From contig NZ_QXFN01000003.1 of the NCBI RefSeq assembly GCF_004886325.1, positions 62,001-126,000 of the forward strand: a stretch of 64,000 nt of DNA, in the 5' to 3' direction. Source of the stretch: Cellulomonas telluris. GTDB lineage: Bacteria > Actinomycetota > Actinomycetes > Actinomycetales > Cellulomonadaceae. The first letter of the stretch is position 1, and every line of letters begins with the position of its first letter. Shown in pieces: positions 45,114-52,273 of this stretch. The notes beneath the pieces were generated by a model that saw nothing but the letters and a program-made list of their open reading frames with translations, searched no databases and was not told the origin of the DNA. The position numbers and the translations under genes are program-made.

Positions 45114-45826
45114 CGGTGCTCGTGGGGGCCCTCGTGGCGCTCGCCGTGCTGGCCGCCGCGGGTCCGGCCGGCCGGCCCGTGCCGCCTCCCGCGTCGACGG
45201 GACGACGTCGGGGGCGAGGTGGGACGGGGGCAGGGCCGACCGCCGCGGCAGCGCCGGCCACCGGCCGCCGTCCCGCGTCGGACGGCGGCGACCTCGGCGC
45301 GCTGCTCCTCGCGGTCGCCGCCCGGCTCCGTGCCGGCGCCGGGCAGGGCGAGGCGTGGCGGGCCGTGCTCGGCACCGCGGCGGACGCGGCCGCGCCCTCG
45401 GCGGCGGCCCTCCTGGCCGCGACCGAGCCCCGTGCCGACCGCCTGCGGCCGCGGAGGCGGCGCGACGACGCCCGCCGGGCTCGGGCGCACGCCGTGGTGG
45501 TGGGCACCCGGACCGCGGCCGAGCTGGGCGCGCCGCTGGCCGAGGTGCTCGACGACCTCGCCGCCGCTGTCGCGGCGGACGCCGAGCACGAGGGGGAGGT
45601 GAGCGCCGCGCTCGCGGGGCCGCGCGCGACCTCCCGCGTCCTGGTGCTCCTGCCGGTGCTCGGCCTGCTGGTCGGCGAGGCCCTCGGTGCCCGACCCTGG
45701 CACGTGCTGACGTCGGGCGGGGTGGGCACCGCGTGCGGGGTCCTCGGCGTGCTCCTGGTGCTGGCCGGACGCGCGTGGGTGGCGGCGCTGCTCCGGCGCG
45801 CCGCGGCGACCGGCGGCGGGCGGTGA
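45110..45826 (+). CDS. tadB: Tad platform protein TadB
   Basis: A 238-residue membrane protein with a hydrophobic N-terminal segment, a disordered stretch of about 40 residues, the type II secretion F-domain (LGALLLAVAARLRAGAGQGE ... AAELGAPLAEVLDDLAAAVA) and two C-terminal TM segments. It forms the inner-membrane platform with TadC. It matches the short actinobacterial TadB form (as Rv3658c). It is coupled to tadA and tadC. Confidence 0.82.
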   Translation: MTVLVGALVALAVLAAAGPAGRPVPPPASTGRRRGRGGTGAGPTAAAAPATGRRPASDGGDLGALLLAVAARLRAGAGQGEAWRAVLGTAADAAAPSAAALLAATEPRADRLRPRRRRDDARRARAHAVVVGTRTAAELGAPLAEVLDDLAAAVAADAEHEGEVSAALAGPRATSRVLVLLPVLGLLVGEALGARPWHVLTSGGVGTACGVLGVLLVLAGRAWVAALLRRAAATGGGR

Positions 45827-46428
45827 GCGGCCAGGCGGTGCCGGCAGGTGTGCTCGTCGCTGCTGCCGTGGTCCTCGGCACCGCCCCGTGGTGGTCGCTC
45901 GCGCGCCTGCGCTCGTCCGGGCGCGCCGCCCGGTCCGGTGGCGTCCGCACGGTGCGGCGGGGGCGGCGCACGGTCGAGGCCCCGGAGCCGACCGTCCCGC
46001 CCACCACCGACGCGGCGTTCCTCCTCGACCTGTGCGGGGCCGCCGTCGCAGCCGGGGCGGCGCTGCCCCGCACGCTCGTCGTCGTCGGGCGGCACCTCGG
46101 CGGGCCCGACGGGGACGCCCTCGTCCGCGCCGGTGCCACGCTCGAGCTGGGCGGTGCATGGGACCTGGCGTGGGCAGGGGCCCCGCCCGGCGCCGCCGTC
46201 GTGGGTGACGCCCTCGCGACCGCCTGGCAGGCCGGTGCGTCGCCCGGGCCGCAGCTGCGCGCGGCGTCCGACCGGCTGCGGCGGGAGCGGCGGGCACGGG
46301 TGCGAGCGGCGGCGGGCGCCCTGTCGGTGCAGCTCACGCTGCCGCTCGGTGCCTGCTTCCTCCCCGCGTTCGTCCTGCTCGGGCTGGTCCCCGTGGTGCT
46401 CGGGCTGGCGCACGGGCTCGGCTGGTGA
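45823..46428 (+). CDS. tadC: Tad platform protein TadC
   Basis: A 201-residue membrane protein with a TM at the N-terminus, FLLDLCGAAVAAGAALPRTL (F-domain helix), GDALATAWQAGASPGPQLRA, and the C-terminal pair SVQLTLPLGACFLPAFVLLG and VLGLAHG. It completes the inner-membrane platform with TadB. A gap of 154 bp with a second copy of the 14-base motif follows, suggesting that the pilin gene has its own promoter. Confidence 0.82.
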   Translation: MSGQAVPAGVLVAAAVVLGTAPWWSLARLRSSGRAARSGGVRTVRRGRRTVEAPEPTVPPTTDAAFLLDLCGAAVAAGAALPRTLVVVGRHLGGPDGDALVRAGATLELGGAWDLAWAGAPPGAAVVGDALATAWQAGASPGPQLRAASDRLRRERRARVRAAAGALSVQLTLPLGACFLPAFVLLGLVPVVLGLAHGLGW

Positions 46429-46442
46429 CGGCGGTCGCCAGC

Positions 46443-46456
46443 CGACCACAGCCCCG
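46443..46456. repeat. Motif CGACCACAGCCCCG, copy 2 (upstream of pilin)
   Basis: Identical to 42922-42935. Here it directly follows CGCCAGC; in copy 1 the two blocks are about 24 bases apart. Confidence 0.5.
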
Positions 46457-46582
46457 CGTCGGCCGTGCGACGGCCACCGCGGGACGGGAGCGACCGCTGC
46501 GGGACGACCCGTTCCCACGACGCTCGAGCAGCGGGCCCGTCCGGGTCCCGCGCCGCGAACGCGGCCGACGGAAGGAGCAGGG

Positions 46583-46906
46583 ATGACAGGGACGGAGGGC
46601 GCCGGGACGACCGGCGCGACGGGCGGGACCACGGCGGTCACGGACGCGGACGCGGCGGGGGCCGTCCGCCCGGCGGGCGGCGACCTGGAGGGGGGCGACC
46701 TGGAGGTGGCGGGTTCGGCCGGGGCGGTCGCCGCGGGAGGCGCGCGGCTCCGCGCGCTCGCCGGGGACGCCGGCATGGCGACGGCCGAGTACGCGATCGC
46801 CACCCTGGCGGCGGTGGGCTTCGCCGGTCTGCTCGTCGTGATCCTCAAGGGCAACGAGGTGAAGGGCCTGCTGACGGGCATCGTGCGTCAGGCGCTCGGC
46901 GGATGA
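46583..46906 (+). CDS. Flp/DUF4244-type pilin
   Basis: A 107-residue prepilin. The first 60 residues are Gly/Thr/Ala-rich. GDAGMATAEYAIATLAAVGF follows: the cleavage site after Gly, with Glu at position +5, then a hydrophobic helix and LKGNEVKGLLTGIVRQALGG. This is the actinobacterial DUF4244 version of the Flp major pilin (as Rv3656c). The long N-terminal leader is unusual; ordinary Flp leaders are shorter. The ATG follows AAGGAGCAGGG. It overlaps tadE as ATGA. No prepilin peptidase gene is in the window. Confidence 0.85.
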   Translation: MTGTEGAGTTGATGGTTAVTDADAAGAVRPAGGDLEGGDLEVAGSAGAVAAGGARLRALAGDAGMATAEYAIATLAAVGFAGLLVVILKGNEVKGLLTGIVRQALGG

Positions 46907-47364
46907 CCGGCGGGCGCCGCGGCGGTCCGGAGGGGCGCGCGCGGCCGTCCGGCGACCGCGGTGCCGTCACCGCCGAGCTGGCGATCGGGATGGTGGCCGT
47001 GGCCGTGGTGCTCGTGGCGGTCCTCGCCACGGGCGCCGCGGCGCTCGCCCAGCTGCGCTGCCTCGACGCGGCGCGCACCGCCGCTCGGGTCGCCGCCATC
47101 GGCGAGCCGGACGGCGCCGCGGTCGCGGCGGCGCGGGACGCACTCGGTGGGCGGGCGGCGGACGTGCGCGTCGGGAGGTCCGGGGGTTGGGTGACCGTGA
47201 GGGTCAGCGCACCGGTCGTGGGCTGGGCGGGTCTGGGCGGGCTGCGGGCCGAGGCGTCGGCGACGTCGTGGGCGGAGCCGGGCACGGCCCGGGCGGTCGG
47301 CGCGCCGTCCGATGTCGCGCGGGACAGGGGCGTGGACGGCGCCGCCGGCGGGGGGAGCGCGTGA
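46903..47364 (+). CDS. TadE-like minor pilin
   Basis: A 153-residue protein with GDRGAVTAELAIGMVAVAVV (pseudopilin-type helix, residues 17-36), AALAQLRCLDAARTAARVAA, and a small beta domain (GGWVTVRVSAPVVGWAGLGG). TadE proteins are minor pilins of the Tad system. The gene is coupled by ATGA to the pilin and by GTGA to the next gene. Confidence 0.85.
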   Translation: MTGGRRGGPEGRARPSGDRGAVTAELAIGMVAVAVVLVAVLATGAAALAQLRCLDAARTAARVAAIGEPDGAAVAAARDALGGRAADVRVGRSGGWVTVRVSAPVVGWAGLGGLRAEASATSWAEPGTARAVGAPSDVARDRGVDGAAGGGSA

Positions 47365-47843
47365 CGACGCGGGACGGGACGACGCGGGACGGGACGACGC
47401 GGGACGGGACGACGCGGGACGGGACGATGCGGGACGGGACGAGGTTGGACGGGACGACCGGCGGCGGGGGAGGCCGGTTGGGCGGCGACCGCGGCTCAGG
47501 CTCGGTGCTGCTGCTCGCGGTCGTCTCCGCGGCCGTCGCGCTCGCCGCGGCCGTGGGGGCCGTCGGTGCCGCGCACGTGGCCGCTGCCCGCGCGTCCGCC
47601 GCCGCCGACCTCGCCGCGCTCGCGGGCGCGCAGCGAGCGCTCGGCGGAGGTGACGCGTGCGGTGCCGCCGGCGAGGCCGCGCGGCGCAACCGAGCAGTCC
47701 TGGTGCGCTGCCTGGCCGGTCCGGGCGGCACCATGACCGTGCGGGTGCGCGTCCCCGCGGCCCTGGGTGGGGCGACGGACGTGGCCCGTGCGGGCCCGGC
47801 CGCGGCCCAAAACGCAGGGCCGGCGCGGCGCGCGGCGCCGTGA
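47361..47843 (+). CDS. TadG/Rv3654c-like exported protein with N-terminal repeats
   Basis: A 160-residue protein. After the first residue come six TTRDG-like pentapeptides encoded by 15-bp tandem repeats, a Gly-rich spacer, then GSGSVLLLAVVSAAVALAAA (hydrophobic helix) and AAHVAAARASAAADLAALAG, the conserved TadE/G core. Two cysteines lie in the C-terminal part. It is the last gene of the Tad operon, as Rv3654c is in mycobacteria. The repeat length is a multiple of three, so copy changes keep the frame. Confidence 0.78.
   Translation: MTTRDGTTRDGTTRDGTTRDGTMRDGTRLDGTTGGGGGRLGGDRGSGSVLLLAVVSAAVALAAAVGAVGAAHVAAARASAAADLAALAGAQRALGGGDACGAAGEAARRNRAVLVRCLAGPGGTMTVRVRVPAALGGATDVARAGPAAAQNAGPARRAAP
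47364..47453. repeat. 15-bp minisatellite inside the tadG-like gene
   Basis: Four perfect copies of ACGACGCGGGACGGG followed by two degenerate copies (47424-47453). It encodes TTRDG units at the N-terminus of the exported protein. Confidence 0.9.
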
Positions 47844-48062
47844 CCTGCGGAATTATGCCGGCCACGGCGAGGGCATCAGCACCCCGGACCAAGCGGTTGT
47901 GCTCCTCGCCGACGGCCGGAGAGTGTGGGAGTGATGATGCGACTTGGCACGTACCAGAGCATCGCTCTACGCCAAGGTTCTCTTTTCCCTAGTGGAAACG
48001 AGCGCCTCACCGCCGCGCGGGGGATGAGTCGCGCGTCTTCGGAGGGACTACCCTCCCTAGCC

Positions 48063-48698
48063 ATGACCTTGTGGGTGAGTCGGGCCAGTGGCGAAGGGGC
48101 GACGTTTCTCGATCTGGATCCGGCGGTGATCACGCTCGTCGGCAAGATCGCTATCCTTGGCACGCAGTTAGAAGACCAGATTTATAAGATCTGCGATGCG
48201 CTCGCGCTAGATGACTGTCGTGCGGTGAGCGCGACGGCGGCGGCGGATCGCTTCAAGAAGAAGGCGAGGCAGGAGGACGGCTTGCCGCCTTGGGCGCGAG
48301 TCGAGAGCTCCGCCGTTGTAGCCTGCTGCTCGGTCGTGAAATCGGCGCTGGACGAGCGCAATAACGTGATCCATGCGACCTACTTCAACAGGTTGAAGGA
48401 AGGCGTGTGGGAGCCAAGCTCCACGCGTACCAGCGGCCTCGGACCTATGCGGCCGATCGACCCCGTCCGCTATCAGCGCATCTGCGATTCGTTGCTGGTT
48501 GCAAGTAGACAGGCTACAGACGTGTGGTTCGCCCTTCTCCCGCTCCTCGCCCCTCAGATCTACGACCTGAGATTCGGCCCGCATGCTGGTGAGGTGTTGA
48601 TTCTGCGAGAAGATGGCAAGTGGGCTGCGAAGCCAAGTGACGCAGAGTTAACTAAATTGCGCGCGCAGATTGAGATGGCCTACCCGCCTAGAGTTTGA
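48063..48698 (+). CDS. HEPN-like protein of probable foreign origin
   Basis: A 211-residue mainly helical protein. It contains LVGKIAILGTQLEDQIYKIC near the start, a basic helix (ADRFKKKAR), and SALDERNNVIHATYFNR; the R-x4-H spacing with the polar residue after Arg is the HEPN ribonuclease motif. A C-terminal strand pattern (GEVLILREDGKWAAKP) follows. G+C is roughly 55-60% by eye, against over 70% around it, and codons include ATA, TTA and AGA. The start is uncertain: GTG 47925 and ATG 47934 are in frame; ATG 48063 has TACCCT eight bases upstream. It interrupts the conserved Tad-helicase order. Confidence 0.55.
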   Translation: MTLWVSRASGEGATFLDLDPAVITLVGKIAILGTQLEDQIYKICDALALDDCRAVSATAAADRFKKKARQEDGLPPWARVESSAVVACCSVVKSALDERNNVIHATYFNRLKEGVWEPSSTRTSGLGPMRPIDPVRYQRICDSLLVASRQATDVWFALLPLLAPQIYDLRFGPHAGEVLILREDGKWAAKPSDAELTKLRAQIEMAYPPRV

Positions 48699-48792
48699 CC
48701 GCCAGCATCACCGTGCCGGTTACTTCGACGGCTGGCGCTGTACGGATCGGAGCGGTGGTGCGCGTACCCGTATCGACCGTCCGCGCCAATGC

Positions 48793-51384
48793 CTAGCGGG
48801 AGAGCCGGAACGGCGCCGGTGCGTGCGCGAGCACCGCGTCGAGCAGCCGCAGCGCGGCCGCCTTGTCGAGCGGCTCGTTGCCGTTGCCGCACTTGGGCGA
48901 CTGCACGCAGGCGGGGCAGCCCGTCCCGCACGGGCACGAGGCGATCGTGTCCCGCGTCGCGCGCAGCCACGTCGCGCCGAGCTCGAAGCCCCGCTCGGCG
49001 AAGCCGGCGCCGCCGGGGTGACCGTCGTGGACGAACACGGTCGCCGTGCCGGTGTCGGCGTGCACCACGGTGGAGAACCCGCCGAGGTCCCAGCGGTCGC
49101 ACGTCGCGAGCAGCGGCAGCAGCCCGATCGACGCGTGCTCGGCGGCGTGCAGCGCGCCCGGGGCCGTCTCGAGGGTGACCCCGGCCCGTGCGAGCACCTC
49201 GGGCGGTGCGGTCCACCAGACCGCCGCGGTGCGCAGCGTGCGCGGCGGCAGGTCCAGCTCGTGGGTGGACAGCACCTGCAGGTCAGGCAGCCGCTTGCGC
49301 TGGTAGCCCAGCACCTGCGTCGTCACGTCCACCTGCCCCAAGCTCCACGTGAGCGGGCCCCAGGCGACCTCGCGCTCGACCTCGACGATCTCGGTGGACG
49401 TCACCCAGCGGGCCCACGTGCCGTGGTCCACGTCGCGCCGCGTCGCGAGCGCGACGCCGTCCTCGAGGTGCAGCTCGTCCACGACGTACGTCGCGCCAAG
49501 GTGCACGTACACCGCGCCGGGATGGACCGTGGCGTCCGCCGACGCCGCGTCGACGGTGCCCAGCAGACGGCCCGTGTCCAGCTCGACGACGCGCACGGGC
49601 TGCCCGCCGGCGCCGCGCAGGTCCGTCATCCGGCTCGCCGGCTCGGCGTGCGTCCAGTACCAGCCCGAGGGCCGGCGGCGCAGGATGCCGCGCTCGGTCA
49701 GCTCGGTGAGCAGATCGCCGGCGCGGGGGCCGAACAGGTCCAGCTCGTCGGCGCGCAGCGGCTGCTCCGCCGCTGCGGCGCACAGGTGCGGCGCGAGCAC
49801 GTACGGGTTCTGCGGGTCGAAGACCGTCGCCTCGACGGGCGCGTCGAGCGCGGCCTCCGGGTGGTGCACGAGGTAGGTGTCGAGCGGGTCCTCCCGAGCC
49901 ACGAGCACCACCAGGCCCTCGGCCCCGGCCCGGCCGGCGCGCCCGGCCTGCTGCCACAGGGACACGCGGGTGCCGGGCCAGCCGGCGATGAGCACCGCAT
50001 CCAGGCCGGAGATGTCGACGCCCAGCTCGAGCGCGTTCGTCGTGGCGAGCGCCCGCAGGTGACCGGACCGGATCGCCTGCTCCAGCGCACGGCGCTCCTC
50101 CGGCAGGTAGCCCCCGCGGTAGGAGGACACCAGCGACGGCAGGGTCGGGTCGACCTCCGCGAGGTGGGCGCGCGTCGTCGTCGCGACCGACTCGGCGCCG
50201 CGGCGCGACCGGGTGAACGCCAGCGTGCGCGCGCCGGCGGTGACCAGGTCGGCGAGCAGCTCGGCCACCTCGGCCGTCGCCGTGCGGCGCGGCCGGTCCT
50301 GCGGCACCGCGACGAGCTGCTCCCCGGTGCCCAGGGGGCCGCGGCCCTCCGGAGCGGACGCGCCGGCGGAGGACGCAACCGCGACGCTCCCGGGGCCGTC
50401 CGTGGCCGGCAGCGGGTCGTCGCCGTCGCCGTCCGCGTCCTCCTCCCGCGGCACGTCGGTCGCGGGCACGGTCAGGACGGTCGCCCAGGGGTCGTCCTCC
50501 GGCAGGAGCGCCGCCCACGGGCCGTCCCCGCCGGGCAGCTCCGGGGGCTGCCACAGGACGACGGTCTTGCGCCCGGCCGGCGAGGCGTCGGCCGTCACGG
50601 CGTGGACGTCGGCGGGGTCGACGCCGATCAGCCGGGCCGCGCTCGCGGCCGGGTCCGCCGTCGTCGCCGAGGCGAGCACCACGACGGGCGAGGCGCCGTA
50701 CGCGGCCGCCAGCCGGCGCAGCCGGCGCAGCACCAGGCCGACGTGCGCGCCGAAGACGCCGCGGAACGCGTGGCACTCGTCCACGACCACGTACGCCAGC
50801 GAGGACAGCACCCGGGACCACGTCCGGTGCTGGGGCAGGAGCGCGAAGTGCAGGAAGTCCGGGTTCGTCAGCACGACGTCGGCGTGCTCGCGGACCCAGC
50901 GGCGCTCGTCGCGGCCCGTGTCGCCGTCGCAGGTGGCGACGCGCACGTCCCGCGTCCCCGCGGCGTCGAGCAGCCGCACGAGCCCGGCGAGCTGGTCCGC
51001 GGCCAGGGCCTTCGTCGGGCTGAGGTAGAGCACGGTCGGGCGGCGACGGGCCGACTCGATCCGGCCGGGGTCGAGCACGGCGTCGGCGGCGCCGGCACGG
51101 ACGGCGGTCAGGGCCGGGAGCCAGAAGGCGAGGGACTTGCCGGAGCCGGTCGACGTCGCGAGGACCGTGTGGTGCCCGCCCCGCACCGCCTCGGCCGCCT
51201 CGACCTGGTGCTCCCACGGCCGGTCCACGCCGAGGGCCCGGTAGCCGCGCACCAGGTCGCCGTCCGCCCAGTCGGGCCAGTCCGCCCGGCGGCCCTCGCG
51301 GGGCGGCAGGTCCCGCACGTGGGTCGCCCGGTCCGCCCGCCGACCCGCGGCGAGCAGCACGTCGAGCAGCTCGCCGGGACCCAC
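48793..51384 (-). CDS. DEAD/DEAH-box helicase with DUF1998 (YprA/MrfA-like)
   Basis: An 863-residue superfamily 2 helicase. LATSTGSGKSLAFWLPAL is motif I (residues about 80-97), YLSPTKALAADQ motif Ia, VVDECHAFRG motif II, VLASATT motif III, and ALATTNALELGVDISGLDAV and WQQAGRAGRAGAEGL motifs V and VI. The C-terminus has CPCGTGCPACVQSPKCGNGN (about 818-837), the four-cysteine metal site of the DUF1998 domain. Relatives act in repair (MrfA). Mycobacterial Rv3649 holds the same place near the Tad genes. GAGGAT lies six bases before the GTG. A linker of about 60 acidic residues near 330-390 is lineage-specific. Confidence 0.92.
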   Translation of the reverse strand: MGPGELLDVLLAAGRRADRATHVRDLPPREGRRADWPDWADGDLVRGYRALGVDRPWEHQVEAAEAVRGGHHTVLATSTGSGKSLAFWLPALTAVRAGAADAVLDPGRIESARRRPTVLYLSPTKALAADQLAGLVRLLDAAGTRDVRVATCDGDTGRDERRWVREHADVVLTNPDFLHFALLPQHRTWSRVLSSLAYVVVDECHAFRGVFGAHVGLVLRRLRRLAAAYGASPVVVLASATTADPAASAARLIGVDPADVHAVTADASPAGRKTVVLWQPPELPGGDGPWAALLPEDDPWATVLTVPATDVPREEDADGDGDDPLPATDGPGSVAVASSAGASAPEGRGPLGTGEQLVAVPQDRPRRTATAEVAELLADLVTAGARTLAFTRSRRGAESVATTTRAHLAEVDPTLPSLVSSYRGGYLPEERRALEQAIRSGHLRALATTNALELGVDISGLDAVLIAGWPGTRVSLWQQAGRAGRAGAEGLVVLVAREDPLDTYLVHHPEAALDAPVEATVFDPQNPYVLAPHLCAAAAEQPLRADELDLFGPRAGDLLTELTERGILRRRPSGWYWTHAEPASRMTDLRGAGGQPVRVVELDTGRLLGTVDAASADATVHPGAVYVHLGATYVVDELHLEDGVALATRRDVDHGTWARWVTSTEIVEVEREVAWGPLTWSLGQVDVTTQVLGYQRKRLPDLQVLSTHELDLPPRTLRTAAVWWTAPPEVLARAGVTLETAPGALHAAEHASIGLLPLLATCDRWDLGGFSTVVHADTGTATVFVHDGHPGGAGFAERGFELGATWLRATRDTIASCPCGTGCPACVQSPKCGNGNEPLDKAAALRLLDAVLAHAPAPFRLSR

Positions 51385-51390
51385 GTCCCC

Positions 51391-51396
51391 ATCCTC
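51391..51396 (-). promoter_or_regulatory. Leaderless -10 of the helicase gene
   Basis: GAGGAT on the minus strand is followed by six bases and the GTG at 51384. Confidence 0.55.
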
Positions 51397-51478
51397 CCAC
51401 CCGCGCGCGCCGCACCCGGGGGCCGCGTCGGTGCGGGAGGGGTGCCGCCGGACGGGCGCGGGTGCCGACCGGCGGGTG

Positions 51479-51484
51479 CAGGAT
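51479..51484 (+). promoter_or_regulatory. Leaderless -10 of pxpA
   Basis: CAGGAT is followed by six bases (CGTCCC) and the GTG at 51491. No ribosome binding site is visible. Confidence 0.55.
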
Positions 51485-51490
51485 CGTCCC

Positions 51491-52273
51491 GTGAGCGTGA
51501 TCGACCTCAACGCGGACCTCGGCGAGGGCGACGGGCCGTGGCGGCTGGAGCCGGCGTGCGACGACGCCCTGCTCGACCTCGTCTCGAGCGCGAACGTGGC
51601 GACCGGGTACCACGGCGGCGACGCCCTGACGATGGCGCGCACCTGCGCCGCCGCGGCCGCCCGGGGCGTGGCGGTCGGCGCCCACCCGTCCTACGACGAC
51701 CGCGCGGGGTTCGGCCGCCGTCGCCTCGACGTCCCGCGGGACGTGCTGCGCGCGCAGCTCGTGCACCAGGTCGGTGGGCTCGTCGCGGTGGCGCGGTCCG
51801 TGGGGGCGCGGGTGACGCACGTGAAGCCGCACGGCGCCCTGTACAACGCGGTGGTGCACGACGAGGAGCAGGCGCGCGCGGTCGTCGAGGCGGTCGCGGC
51901 CCTCGACCCCGCGCTCGTGCTGCTCGGGCTGCCGGGGTCGCAGGTGCTGCGCCTGGCGGCCGACGCCGGTCTGCGCACGGCCACCGAGGCGTTCGTCGAC
52001 CGCGGGTACGCCCCGGACGGCACGCTCGTGGCGCGCGGTCTGCCGGGCGCCCTCGTGACCGATTCCCGGGAGGCGGCCGAGCGCGCCGTGCGGATGGCGA
52101 CCGAGGGCGCGGTCGTCGCGGTCGACGGTCGCACCGTGCCCGTGGCGGCCGACTCGCTCTGCCTGCACTCGGACACCCCGGGCGCCGTGCCGATCGCCGG
52201 CGCCGTGCGCGCCGCGCTCGCGGCCGCCGGCGTCGAGGTACGCCCGTTCGTCACGACGATCGCGCCGGCGTGA
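51491..52273 (+). CDS. pxpA: 5-oxoprolinase subunit PxpA (LamB/YcsF family)
   Basis: A 260-residue TIM-barrel-like protein with IDLNADLGEGDG at the start, SANVATGYHGGDALTMARTC, VGAHPSYDDRAGFGRR, HVKPHGALYNAVV, TEAFVDRGYAPDGTLV and LCLHSDTPGAV, in family order. With PxpB and PxpC it hydrolyses 5-oxoproline to glutamate using ATP, removing a product of spontaneous glutamine cyclisation. It is coupled by GTGA overlap to the pxpBC fusion. Confidence 0.93.
   Translation: MSVIDLNADLGEGDGPWRLEPACDDALLDLVSSANVATGYHGGDALTMARTCAAAAARGVAVGAHPSYDDRAGFGRRRLDVPRDVLRAQLVHQVGGLVAVARSVGARVTHVKPHGALYNAVVHDEEQARAVVEAVAALDPALVLLGLPGSQVLRLAADAGLRTATEAFVDRGYAPDGTLVARGLPGALVTDSREAAERAVRMATEGAVVAVDGRTVPVAADSLCLHSDTPGAVPIAGAVRAALAAAGVEVRPFVTTIAPA

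Noticed and set aside
48670-52269. A 1200-codon upstream extension of the pxpBC frame on the plus strand
   Set aside because: It runs antisense through the helicase gene and across pxpA. The product has no domain there, and a GTGA start at 52270 fits the fusion protein exactly.
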